Positions 9,473-17,230 of a DNA stretch of 55,985 nt are shown piece by piece. The position numbers and the translations under genes were made by a program. Below the pieces are notes generated by a model that worked only from the letters and a program-made list of their open reading frames with translations, was not told the DNA's origin and ran no database searches. The stretch is from an uncultured Gammaproteobacteria bacterium. Lineage in GTDB: Bacteria; Pseudomonadota; Gammaproteobacteria; SZUA-229. The DNA is taken from assembly GCA_913065105.1 (NCBI GenBank), contig CAJXZZ010000007.1, positions 1-55,985 of the forward strand, in the 5' to 3' direction. Numbering within the stretch: position 1 is the stretch's first letter; every line of letters begins with the position of its first letter.

Positions 9473-10342
9473 ATGAATTCGTCTGGTTTATTTTCTGAAT
9501 TAAAAAAACACCCATGGATTATGGTGTTGGTTATATTGTTTCACGCTGGCCTGGTGGTGCTGTTAAGTATCAACCTGTCTAATGATGAAAAACCGCCAGT
9601 ACCGATGTCGCAAAAGCACAAGATTATAGATGCAGTTGTGGTCGATGCAAAAAAATATGATGACCGTGTAAAGCAGAAAAATATTGCTGCTGAGAAAAAA
9701 ATCAAAGATAAAAAAGAGGCTGAGAAAAAACGTTTAGCAGAAAAAAACAAAGCGGCAGAGAAAAAACGTCAGCAAAAAGCAGATAAAAAGCGCAAGCAAG
9801 AAGCAGACAAAAAATTAGCCATAGCGAAAAAGAAAGAAGCAGAACAAAAAGCTAAAGCGAAAAAAGAAAAAGAACAAATAGCACTAAAGAAAAAAGAGCA
9901 GCAACGTAAAGAGCAGACAAGACTGGATGCTGAGAAAAAACGCAAAGTAGAAGAAGAGCGCAAGCGGCGAGAAGATGAAAAAGCGGAATTCAAACGTGCC
10001 CTGCTGGAAGAGGAAAGACGTGAAGAAGAAGCTAAAAAGCTGGCTGAGCGTACGGCTAGATTGCAGACGCAACGCCAACAATATATTGTGCTGATTGCGC
10101 AAAAAGTTGAAAATAACTGGTTGCGTCCAGTAACGAATACTGAAGGTCAAAGTTGTGACGTGATAGTGACGCAAACGATGATGGGAGATGTGATAGATGT
10201 ACGATTGCAGTCGTGTACCAGTGATAATGCCTTTCAGCGTTCTGTAGAACGTGCGGTTCGTAAAGCATCACCATTGCCGTTACCGCCTAACCCTGACGTG
10301 TTCGACCGGGAGATTTATTTTACCTTTAAACCTCGTTTGTAA
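9473..10342 (+). CDS. tolA: Tol-Pal energy-transducing protein TolA
   Basis: A 289-residue TolA linking the TolQR motor to TolB/Pal at the outer membrane. It has an N-terminal transmembrane anchor (IMVLVILFHAGLVVLL, about residues 15-30, with the conserved His), then a long Lys/Glu/Ala-rich helix from about 55 to 205, and a globular C-terminal domain (QKVENNWLRP to YFTFKPRL) with two cysteines. I chose the ATG at 9473 (AGGA at 9461-9464) over an upstream TTG at 9446. Strong purine bias in the helix explains spurious frames on the other strand. Confidence 0.95.
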   Translation: MNSSGLFSELKKHPWIMVLVILFHAGLVVLLSINLSNDEKPPVPMSQKHKIIDAVVVDAKKYDDRVKQKNIAAEKKIKDKKEAEKKRLAEKNKAAEKKRQQKADKKRKQEADKKLAIAKKKEAEQKAKAKKEKEQIALKKKEQQRKEQTRLDAEKKRKVEEERKRREDEKAEFKRALLEEERREEEAKKLAERTARLQTQRQQYIVLIAQKVENNWLRPVTNTEGQSCDVIVTQTMMGDVIDVRLQSCTSDNAFQRSVERAVRKASPLPLPPNPDVFDREIYFTFKPRL

Positions 10343-10370
10343 ATTTTAAGTTTTGGATCAAATAATCACT

Positions 10371-11666
10371 ATGATAAAAAATATAATAATCGGTCTGTTT
10401 TGTCTGGGTTTTTCTTCGATGGCACAGGCAGTGTTAAAAATTGATATTACTGAGGGTTTTGAAGGTGCTTTACCCATAGCGGTGATTCCGTTTCAATGGC
10501 ATGGCAGCGAAAAAGTAGTTAATGGTGATGTCTCGGCAATAGTCGTTTCTGATTTAGCACGCAGTGGTAAATTTTCACCGGTAGCAGAAAAAGATCTGAT
10601 TGCCCGGCCACAAAAACTGGAGGATGTTCATTATAAAACCTGGCGTATCGCGGGGATGGATCACATCGTTATCGGTGATGTAACCAAACAGCCTGATGGT
10701 ACATATCAGGTACAGTTTCGACTGATCGATATTTTAAAAGCCAAACAGGTTCTGGGTTATAGTTTTTCTGCAACAGATAAAACCCTTCGCGCAGTCGCAC
10801 ATCAGATGAGTGATTACATATTTACTCATATAACAGGGTTACCTGGTGCGTTTAGTACGCGTATAGCGTATGTGACAGTGCAGCGGGACAAAAAGGGAAG
10901 CGCTTCTCGTTTGCAGGTTTCCGATACCGATGGATATAATCCGCAAACATTGTTGACTTCTGATGAGCCGATCATGTCGCCAGCCTGGTCACCGGATGGG
11001 GCCGAATTGGCCTATGTTTCTTTTGAGAGCGGCCAGGCAGAAATTTTTACCCATAATGTGCTTTCCGGCATAAGAAAAAGTCGTGCTAAGTTTAAAGGTT
11101 TAAATGGCGCGCCCGCCTGGTCACCAGATGGTAAAAAACTTGCGATTACCTTATCGAAAGATGGTAACCCTGATATTTATACTCTGAATTTGGCGGATAA
11201 TAAAACACAACGTATTACTAACCACTGGTCGATCGATACTGAAGCTGCGTGGTTAGCTGATGGGAAATCAATTATTTATACATCGAGTCGTAGCGGTAAA
11301 CCACAGCTATATTTACAGTCTGTGTCTGCAGGCTCCAAACCAGAGCGATTGACTTTTGAAGGCGGTTATAATGCCAGCGCGAGTGTCTCTGCCGATGGTA
11401 AATATGTTGCTTATGTTCACGGTGAAGGTAATATTTATCGTATTGCGGTTTTAGAACTTAAAACAAAATCATCAAGAATTTTAACTGATGGCCCGCTTGA
11501 TGAATCACCGGAATATGCGCCTAATAACAGTATGATCTTATTTGCCTCTCAGGAAAAGAATCAGGCAGTATTGGCAGCGGTATCAGTCGATGGTCGCCAG
11601 AAACAACGTTTAGCATTTACTGATGGTGAAGTAAGAGAGCCATCCTGGGCAGCGAAAAGACACTAG
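10371..11666 (+). CDS. tolB: Tol-Pal periplasmic protein TolB
   Basis: A 431-residue periplasmic protein with a signal peptide (MIKNIIIGLFCLGFSSMAQA, cleavage after AQA) that justifies the ATG at 10371 rather than an upstream TTG. An N-terminal TolB domain is followed by six-bladed beta-propeller repeats, visible as SPAWSPDGAELAYVS, GAPAWSPDGKKLAIT and similar units. TolB shuttles between Pal and TolA. It is 28 bp from tolA and is followed by pal. Confidence 0.96.
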   Translation: MIKNIIIGLFCLGFSSMAQAVLKIDITEGFEGALPIAVIPFQWHGSEKVVNGDVSAIVVSDLARSGKFSPVAEKDLIARPQKLEDVHYKTWRIAGMDHIVIGDVTKQPDGTYQVQFRLIDILKAKQVLGYSFSATDKTLRAVAHQMSDYIFTHITGLPGAFSTRIAYVTVQRDKKGSASRLQVSDTDGYNPQTLLTSDEPIMSPAWSPDGAELAYVSFESGQAEIFTHNVLSGIRKSRAKFKGLNGAPAWSPDGKKLAITLSKDGNPDIYTLNLADNKTQRITNHWSIDTEAAWLADGKSIIYTSSRSGKPQLYLQSVSAGSKPERLTFEGGYNASASVSADGKYVAYVHGEGNIYRIAVLELKTKSSRILTDGPLDESPEYAPNNSMILFASQEKNQAVLAAVSVDGRQKQRLAFTDGEVREPSWAAKRH

Positions 11667-11712
11667 TGTTTATTTATTAAGTTTTTTGGATTGTAACAAT
11701 GAGGATTTTCAG

Positions 11713-12267
11713 ATGAAAAGAATATTTTTTGTAGTCGTACTAGCACTCTCAATCACAGCATGTGGTGAGAGAATAAAACCTGATGATGAAACTACAGGTG
11801 ATAACAGTAACGTTTCAGCTTCCGACGGTGCAACTTCGGGCGGTATAAATGGTGGTGCTGGTATTGGTGGCACAGCGCTTGAGGGTGGCATGTTGGTATC
11901 CTATGAAAAGAACGCAATAAATGACCCGAACAATGTGCTTTCTGGAAAAATAGTATATTTTGACTTTGATAGTAATACGGTCGGTGATGATTATGTTGAG
12001 CTGGTGAAACATCACGGCAAGTATCTTTCGTTTAATGCCGGTGCCAGTGTTCGACTCGAAGGACATGCGGATGAGCGCGGTACGCGTGAATATAATGTCG
12101 CGCTGGCTGAAAAACGTGCACAGGCAGTCAAACAACTGATGTTATATGAAGGTGCGGGTAATGATCAGATTTCTATTGTAAGCTATGGCGAGGAAAAACC
12201 TGTTGCTTTTGGTCATGATGACGAGTCAATGAGCCTGAACCGTCGAGTAGAGGTTGTTTACCAATAA
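11713..12267 (+). CDS. pal: peptidoglycan-associated lipoprotein Pal
   Basis: A 184-residue outer-membrane lipoprotein. The ATG at 11713 (GAGGA at 11701-11705) gives the signal KRIFFVVVLALSITAC, with lipobox ITAC and acylated Cys17. A Gly/Ser-rich linker precedes the OmpA-like peptidoglycan-binding domain: VYFDFDSNTV, RLEGHADERGTREYN, LAEKRAQAVK and LNRRVEVVY. Pal links the outer membrane to peptidoglycan and binds TolB/TolA. Confidence 0.97.
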   Translation: MKRIFFVVVLALSITACGERIKPDDETTGDNSNVSASDGATSGGINGGAGIGGTALEGGMLVSYEKNAINDPNNVLSGKIVYFDFDSNTVGDDYVELVKHHGKYLSFNAGASVRLEGHADERGTREYNVALAEKRAQAVKQLMLYEGAGNDQISIVSYGEEKPVAFGHDDESMSLNRRVEVVYQ

Positions 12268-12304
12268 GTGATTTTGATACAACATAAACAGTGAACATTA
12301 AAAA

Positions 12305-13084
12305 ATGAAATACGATATAAAAATATACAGTCTTGCCGCCTGTGGGTTGCTCCTAACGAGCAATGTGTTGGCTGCAGATGAAAGCCTTGAAAAGTTGGAT
12401 GACAAACAACGCATTCAACGACTTGAACGCATGATGGACTCCGATGTCCTGCGTGAGCAGAGACAGACCATGATGTCTTTACGCGAAGAAACTTCGGCAT
12501 TGCGTGAGCAGATTGAACAGCAGGAATATGAACTAGAAAGCATGAAACAGCGTCAGCGTAACTTATATCTCGACATGGATCGACGTATAAATAATGTTGA
12601 AGCTGGAAGTCTACGTGGTGCAAAAGTAGTTGCACCTGTGCCACCGCCTAATATGTCATCAGGCAAGGCCGCAGTGCCTGTTGTCGTAGCGGGTGATACC
12701 GATGGCCAGGAGGCTTATTCAAAAGCATTTGCACTGCTGAAAGAAGGCCAGTACGAACAATCCATCAAGTTATTTGAAGCTTTTAAAACCAATTATCCAA
12801 ACAGTAAGTATGCTGATAATGCGCAATATTGGCTGGGTGAAGCAAATTATGTTTCGCGTGACTATAAAAAGGCATTAACAGAATTTCAACAGTTAATCGC
12901 TCAATATCCTGATAGTTCTAAAAATGCAGGCGCACGCTTAAAGATTGGTTACGTTTATTTTGAATTAAAAAACTGGTCAGCCGCTAGTGAAGCGCTACAG
13001 CAGGTTATTAGCTTATATCCTGATAGCACGGTAGCCAAAAAAGCAAATGAACGTCTACAGCGCATGAAACGAGAAGGGCATTAG
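12305..13084 (+). CDS. cpoB: cell-division coordinator CpoB (YbgF)
   Basis: A 259-residue periplasmic protein with a signal peptide ending near VLAADE. Residues about 30-95 form a trimerising coiled coil (REQRQTMMSLREETSALREQ). A Pro-rich linker follows, then three TPR-like units (EAYSKAFALLKEGQYEQSI, ADNAQYWLGEANYVSRDY, and the last around NAGARLKIGYVYFELKNW). CpoB coordinates peptidoglycan synthesis with Tol-driven constriction. It closes the tol-pal cluster in its usual place. Confidence 0.94.
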   Translation: MKYDIKIYSLAACGLLLTSNVLAADESLEKLDDKQRIQRLERMMDSDVLREQRQTMMSLREETSALREQIEQQEYELESMKQRQRNLYLDMDRRINNVEAGSLRGAKVVAPVPPPNMSSGKAAVPVVVAGDTDGQEAYSKAFALLKEGQYEQSIKLFEAFKTNYPNSKYADNAQYWLGEANYVSRDYKKALTEFQQLIAQYPDSSKNAGARLKIGYVYFELKNWSAASEALQQVISLYPDSTVAKKANERLQRMKREGH

Positions 13085-13102
13085 TTGTAATATCGAGAAG
13101 CA

Positions 13103-13753
13103 ATGTCTGATCATCCGCGCCTGAAAATTACTGAGATATTTTATTCGTTACAGGGCGAAGCTCTCAATGTGGGATTGCCAACCGTCTTTGTACGTTTAAC
13201 CGGCTGTCCCTTGCGTTGTAATTATTGTGACACTGCTTATGCTTTTACCGGCGGTGAGTGGATGGATGTCGAAGCCGTTGTCGATGAGCTCAAGCGATAC
13301 AAAACCAGTCATATAACCGTTACCGGAGGCGAGCCTTTAGCGCAGAAGAACTGCATAGGGCTTCTTAAGCAGCTATGTGATCTGGGTTATGACGTATCTT
13401 TGGAAACCAGCGGTGCCATTTTAGTCGATCAGGTCGACGAACGTGTGGTAAAAATACTCGATGTTAAAACACCAGCGTCAAATGAGAACAGTAAAAATAA
13501 GTTAGAAAATTTTGCATTGTTACATGCAGACGATCAAATAAAATTTGTTATATGTAATGAAGATGATTATATCTGGAGTAAGCAGTTTATCGAGCAGCAT
13601 CAACTAGACGGCAAGTGTGAGATTCTGTTCTCACCGAGCCATGAGCAGTTAGATGCAACAATGCTGGCAAACTGGGTGTTACGAGATCAACTTAACGTTA
13701 GATTTCAAGTCCAGTTACACAAGTACCTATGGGGTGATATGCCCGGTGTTTGA
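13103..13753 (+). CDS. queE: 7-carboxy-7-deazaguanine synthase
   Basis: A 216-residue radical SAM enzyme that contracts 6-carboxytetrahydropterin to 7-carboxy-7-deazaguanine in queuosine/preQ0 synthesis. The QueE opening is [20 protein letters not shown]. The cluster motif is CxxxCxxC in [14 protein letters not shown], and TVTGGEPL is the SAM-binding GGE segment. It lies 18 bp after cpoB; queC follows, so two consecutive steps of the pathway are encoded together. Confidence 0.95.
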   Translation: MSDHPRLKITEIFYSLQGEALNVGLPTVFVRLTGCPLRCNYCDTAYAFTGGEWMDVEAVVDELKRYKTSHITVTGGEPLAQKNCIGLLKQLCDLGYDVSLETSGAILVDQVDERVVKILDVKTPASNENSKNKLENFALLHADDQIKFVICNEDDYIWSKQFIEQHQLDGKCEILFSPSHEQLDATMLANWVLRDQLNVRFQVQLHKYLWGDMPGV

Positions 13754-13785
13754 TTTTTACCCGATTTTTGATGACGAGAATACAT

Positions 13786-14478
13786 ATGTCTGCTGATAAA
13801 AAATCAGCTAAAGCCATAGTGCTGTTATCAGGCGGCCTGGATTCAGCCACTGTGCTGGCGATTGCAAGTCAGAAATTTAAGTGTCATGCCTTAAGTTTTA
13901 ATTATGCACAGCGCGGTCTGTCTGAAATTATTGCTGCAAAAAAGTTAGCTGAGCGTTACGCTGCAAGTCACCAGGTAATTCATATCGATGACGGCGTGAT
14001 GCCGGGCTCTGCATTAACAGATGAAACGATTGCAGTACCTGATGCGGTCTCTGGGCTGCATGCAGAAGGCATTCCAGTGACCTATGTACCGGCACGAAAT
14101 ACGCTGTTTTTATCTCATGCTCTAGCAGTGGCTGAAGTGCTTTCATCTCAGGATATATTTATCGGTGTCAATGCGGTGGATTATTCTGGTTATCCAGATT
14201 GTCGCCCAGAATTTATACGCGCTTACGAATTGATGGCAAATCTGGCAACAAAAGCAGGGGTTGAGGGAAATCGGCTGACTATTCACGCGCCGCTAATCGA
14301 TAAAAGCAAAGCCGATATTATCCGTATAGGTAACGACCTGGGGGTTGATTACGCAGCTACGGTCTCCTGTTATCAGGCAAATGAGCAGGGCGAAGCCTGC
14401 GGTAATTGTGATTCCTGCCAGTTGCGTCGTAAGGGCTTTGAGGATATCGGTATCACAGATCCAACGCGATATTTTTAG
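13786..14478 (+). CDS. queC: 7-cyano-7-deazaguanine synthase
   Basis: A 230-residue ATP-dependent enzyme converting the QueE product to preQ0. The N-terminal PP-loop is [13 protein letters not shown]. The C-terminal zinc site is made by four cysteines in [17 protein letters not shown]. The ATG at 13786 fits the family length (220-231). Upstream in-frame starts (TTG 13750, ATG 13771) add residues without family support. No terminator is evident between it and the tRNA unit. Confidence 0.95.
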   Translation: MSADKKSAKAIVLLSGGLDSATVLAIASQKFKCHALSFNYAQRGLSEIIAAKKLAERYAASHQVIHIDDGVMPGSALTDETIAVPDAVSGLHAEGIPVTYVPARNTLFLSHALAVAEVLSSQDIFIGVNAVDYSGYPDCRPEFIRAYELMANLATKAGVEGNRLTIHAPLIDKSKADIIRIGNDLGVDYAATVSCYQANEQGEACGNCDSCQLRRKGFEDIGITDPTRYF

Positions 14479-14499
14479 GCTTAATATTACCGGATAATA

Positions 14500-14528
14500 T
14501 TGTTTTTCGGCGCAACTCCATGTATGAT
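14500..14528 (+). promoter_or_regulatory. candidate tRNA-Lys promoter with GC-rich discriminator
   Basis: TTGTTT (14500-14505) and TATGAT (14523-14528) are separated by 17 bp and followed by TCGCGCC, a GC-rich discriminator of the kind seen at stringently controlled stable-RNA promoters. Transcription from here would place about 195 nt of leader before the tRNA. Confidence 0.45.
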
Positions 14529-14603
14529 TCGCGCCTTCCTATTGTGTTGCTATTTATGGGAATAGATTTTCATGGAATCGAAGATTTTGTAAAGAAAATA
14601 TGG

Positions 14604-14670
14604 ATTGTTAGCTCAGTTGGGTTAATCGCGGGTTAAGGAGCGATTAACGCTCGACCAGGGAAGGTCGAGC
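14604..14670 (+). other. tRNA-like D-arm fragment followed by two abutting perfect hairpins
   Basis: TTAGCTCAGTTGG (14608-14620) is identical to the D-arm region of the downstream tRNA-Lys (14736-14748). Instead of the rest of a tRNA it runs into GTTAATCGC (14621-14629) paired with GCGATTAAC (14640-14648), directly followed by GCTCGACC (14649-14656) paired with GGTCGAGC (14663-14670). The last eight bases also occur in the variable/T-arm region of the tRNA. There is no acceptor stem or anticodon arm, so this is not a working tRNA. It may be a decayed tandem tRNA copy rebuilt by repeat hairpins, or a structured leader. Confidence 0.6.
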
Positions 14671-14729
14671 AGGTGCTTGATATTATCGCGCCGTGTTGCC
14701 ATGGATGGCTTGCATGAAACTTTTTATAT

Positions 14730-14805
14730 GGGCCGTTAGCTCAGTTGGTAGAGCACCGGACTTTTAATCCGATGGTCGAGCGTTCAAGTCGCTCACGGCC
14801 CACCA
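14730..14805 (+). tRNA. tRNA-Lys (anticodon UUU)
   Basis: A complete 76-base cloverleaf with encoded CCA. The acceptor stem is GGGCCGT/ACGGCCC, the D stem GCTC/GAGC, the anticodon loop CTTTTAA (anticodon TTT), and the T stem GAGCG/CGCTC with loop TTCAAGT. The first anticodon-stem pair is a C-A mismatch. A strong terminator follows 28 bp downstream. Confidence 0.97.
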
Positions 14806-14833
14806 TATAAATCGCTATTGTATCAATAGCAAA

Positions 14834-14864
14834 AAAAAGCCCTGAACGTTGTTCAGGGCTTTTT
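14834..14864 (+). terminator. bidirectional Rho-independent terminator
   Basis: AAAAAGCCCTGAAC (14834-14847), loop GTT, and GTTCAGGGCTTTTT (14851-14864) form a perfect stem with A and T tracts on both sides. It can end the tRNA-Lys transcript on the + strand and the soxXYZA transcript on the - strand. Confidence 0.93.
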
Positions 14865-14902
14865 TATTTTAAGAAGTAAAACTTAGGAATTGTTTCTAAG
14901 GT

Positions 14903-15736
14903 TTATTTCCTTTGGCTTGGACCATTAAGTTCCAGACCATTACTCATGTAGGTGTGGAAGTACTCAAGTGCAGTGTATTCATCACTTTGAGCTTTAAATG
15001 GTTTAGCGCGTACCTGCTTGTTACAACCGCCATAACGACGATGTAAGGTACCCATACCTGCCCATTTATTACGATAAACAGGGAAACCCGTTGTATGACC
15101 TAAAGCGGGGCTTAGGATGTCAGCACGGATTTTGCTGCCAGAGTAGTAATAATGGCAATCGGCACATGACATATTTAACTGGCCACGTTTAGCGTAAAAG
15201 TGTTTTTTACCGCGATTATAAATAGCGATAGCTTTTGCATCGTTAGGTACTTTTACGTTAGTTTTGTGACCGCGTGACAGTGATGCCAGGTAAGCACTGA
15301 TTTCTGTGATAGCACCTTTTTTCCATTTCAGTTTCTTTTCACCGTTGTCAGTGCGACATTTGTTGATTGCACTTTCCATAGTCACAACTTTGCCGCTGTC
15401 AGTGTCAAAATAGGGATAATTTTGTTTTATGCCTTTTTTGTAGTTTGGAAAGCAATCTGCATAACCTTTACCGTTAGCAAATTTTTTGTTGAATTTACCT
15501 TCACCGTTATCAACGGCGATTTCGTACGAAGGAAATTCTTCAAAAGCTTCCCACTGTTCACGTGAAGCTGAGTCTACGGCGTATACGCCATTTACAAAGT
15601 CATTTACCGGTACATTAGGAAATTTCTTCGTAAAGTACGAGCGGAATGCTTTTAAGTCATCATCTGGTGTTGCCTGTGCTGCAAATGGTGTTGCAGCAAT
15701 CAGCATAACAGATAATGCGGTAGCAATTTTTATCAT
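14903..15736 (-). CDS. soxA: sulfur-oxidation cytochrome c subunit SoxA, mono-heme type
   Basis: A 277-residue periplasmic protein with a signal peptide (cleavage about residue 22, AAQA). SoxAX joins thiosulfate sulfur to the SoxY swinging-arm cysteine. One heme motif is present, CADCH at residues 191-195. Cys238 in RYGGCNKQVRAKPF is the family's modified active-site cysteine. The N-terminal half has no CxxCH; Cys95 and Cys127 are placed where mono-heme SoxA proteins form a disulfide instead of a heme site. It is the last gene of soxX-soxY-soxZ-soxA and is followed by a strong terminator. Confidence 0.93.
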   Translation of the reverse strand: MIKIATALSVMLIAATPFAAQATPDDDLKAFRSYFTKKFPNVPVNDFVNGVYAVDSASREQWEAFEEFPSYEIAVDNGEGKFNKKFANGKGYADCFPNYKKGIKQNYPYFDTDSGKVVTMESAINKCRTDNGEKKLKWKKGAITEISAYLASLSRGHKTNVKVPNDAKAIAIYNRGKKHFYAKRGQLNMSCADCHYYYSGSKIRADILSPALGHTTGFPVYRNKWAGMGTLHRRYGGCNKQVRAKPFKAQSDEYTALEYFHTYMSNGLELNGPSQRK

Positions 15737-15795
15737 GGTTCACCTTTTTTTGTTATACCAAGTTTAATAATGAGAAAATTTAACAAATCTCTCAA

Positions 15796-16113
15796 TTATT
15801 TCATTTTGGCTTCGGTTGAGTCACTCTTGCCGGTATTATCTACCCAGCTAATCTTAATCTTGTCACCGGCTTTTGCGCCAGAGAATGAAAAAGATAGGAA
15901 TGGGTTTTTAGATATTGTACCGCTCCACTGAGCATTCATTACAGTTTTGCCGCTGTATTCACAAACGACTTCCTGGATGAAATGAGCAGGAATTAACTTG
16001 CCTGATTTTTTGTTTTTACGTAGGCCTGTTTCCATTGGGTGGCTGATTAAGCATTTTATTTTTGCTTCGCCTTCTTTGACCTTAGCGCGTACTTTAATTG
16101 ATGATTTAGCCAT
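15796..16113 (-). CDS. soxZ: sulfur-carrier complex subunit SoxZ
   Basis: A 105-residue periplasmic immunoglobulin-like subunit that pairs with SoxY. Family landmarks are KIKCLISHPMETG (residues 18-30), IPAHFIQEV, and the C-terminal AKAGDKIKISWVDNTG. It has no signal peptide of its own, as expected, since it is exported with SoxY. It lies between soxY (24 bp upstream) and soxA. Confidence 0.96.
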   Translation of the reverse strand: MAKSSIKVRAKVKEGEAKIKCLISHPMETGLRKNKKSGKLIPAHFIQEVVCEYSGKTVMNAQWSGTISKNPFLSFSFSGAKAGDKIKISWVDNTGKSDSTEAKMK

Positions 16114-16137
16114 CTTATTTAACCTCTTTATCTATGC

Positions 16138-16608
16138 TTAACCGCCGCAACCACCGATGGTGACTTTGACGTTTTTGGAAGTGGTGTACAGTTTGCCACC
16201 GGCTTTTACAACAGCGGTAACATCGGATGTTTTACCCATTTTAATACGGGTAGAAACAAAACCTTTTGTGGTTGCACCAAGGTTAAATGTTGCGGTTAAA
16301 GGGGTACCATTTTTTGCAACAATTATGCTGATAGCTTCGGTGTTAGCAATACTGCTGGTAATGGTAACAGGTACAACTGCACCGTTCTCTGCAATATCTG
16401 GAGCTTTCAGTTTAATGTCGCTGCTTTCTGTAGTGCTGGAGCTTCCAAGTGAAGCTTGCAACGCCGCGTTAGTATCTTTTGCTTCAAAAGCGGCTTTAGG
16501 CCATGCGGCTAAAACTGCTTTTGGTGTCAACAAGCCTGCACTGATCGCAATGCCAGTTGCACCTGCCGCAAAAGTACCTTTTAGTAATACTCTTCGATTC
16601 TGATTCAT
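16138..16608 (-). CDS. soxY: sulfur-carrier protein SoxY
   Basis: A 156-residue carrier of the sulfur intermediate. The N-terminus NQNRRVLLKGTFAAGA is a Tat-type signal with twin arginines. The C-terminus ends in GGCGG, with Cys154 as the swinging-arm thiol to which thiosulfate is attached. The SoxYZ complex presents this cysteine to SoxAX and SoxB. soxX is upstream and soxZ directly downstream. Confidence 0.97.
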   Translation of the reverse strand: MNQNRRVLLKGTFAAGATGIAISAGLLTPKAVLAAWPKAAFEAKDTNAALQASLGSSSTTESSDIKLKAPDIAENGAVVPVTITSSIANTEAISIIVAKNGTPLTATFNLGATTKGFVSTRIKMGKTSDVTAVVKAGGKLYTTSKNVKVTIGGCGG

Positions 16609-16627
16609 CTAGTCTTACCTTCTGACT

Positions 16628-16996
16628 TTATAATGTGTAAATAAATGTGGATACCAAGTCGATTTCTTTAGAGGACATCACTGCGTGAGGACCAAAAGGA
16701 ATCATGATGGTATTTGGGTTGTTTGTGCGAGCATCGCTAATTTGAGCACGAAGTTTTTCGTAGTCAGGGAAACGAGCTTTCATCGCAACAAGCGGTGGCC
16801 CAATATTACCTGCTAATGATCCACCTGCTATCTCGTGGCAAGCCAGGCAATTACCTTTTTTTCTGTCAAACGATAACTTTTTACCTGCTGCGAGGTCAGC
16901 TGCTTCATCGGCACTAGCAATGCTTGGTGCGAACCCAAGGCAGCCTATTAAGGCAACGATCGACGTGGTTGTGGTTATATGTGCGGTTATCCGCAT
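16628..16996 (-). CDS. soxX: sulfur-oxidation cytochrome c subunit SoxX
   Basis: A 122-residue periplasmic mono-heme cytochrome with a signal peptide (cleavage near IASAD, about residue 29). The heme motif is CLACH (residues 50-54). The conserved GNIGPPL and a late Met in IMIPFGPH (likely axial ligand) follow. It is the electron-accepting partner of SoxA. A strong AGGAGGAG ribosome binding site precedes the ATG. First gene of the operon; soxB and soxCD are not in the window. Confidence 0.95.
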   Translation of the reverse strand: MRITAHITTTTSIVALIGCLGFAPSIASADEAADLAAGKKLSFDRKKGNCLACHEIAGGSLAGNIGPPLVAMKARFPDYEKLRAQISDARTNNPNTIMIPFGPHAVMSSKEIDLVSTFIYTL

Positions 16997-17121
16997 TCTT
17001 ATCTCCTCCTAATTTAATGTTGTATTGTTTTACAGGACGAAATACAGAAGTAATTATTCAAAATTGAGACATGAGTAATTAGTTTTTGTATCTAGCCATG
17101 TGCATTTCTAATTGTAGGATA

Positions 17122-17137
17122 TATTCATAATTGAATA
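17122..17137. promoter_or_regulatory. candidate operator dyad upstream of soxX
   Basis: TATTCA-TAAT-TGAATA is a perfect six-base-pair dyad, 125 bp upstream of the soxX start. AT-rich dyads of this kind are bound by ArsR-type sulfur-responsive repressors in other sox systems. No regulator gene is adjacent, so the assignment is speculative. Otherwise 16997-17230 shows nothing clear. Confidence 0.25.
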
Positions 17138-17230
17138 GGGGATATAGCATACTCCCTAAAAGGGATAAGGCAAGGGGTTTGTGGAAAAAAAACAAACGCT
17201 TATAAATAGCGGTATGTAGCTTGCTGACCA

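Noticed and set aside
9541-10274. Several frames antisense to tolA
   Set aside because: They result from the purine-rich helix of TolA; composition is Phe/Ser/Leu-rich and no ribosome binding sites were seen.
14604-14670. Considered as a second working tRNA
   Set aside because: Only the D-arm region matches; there is no acceptor stem, anticodon arm or CCA.
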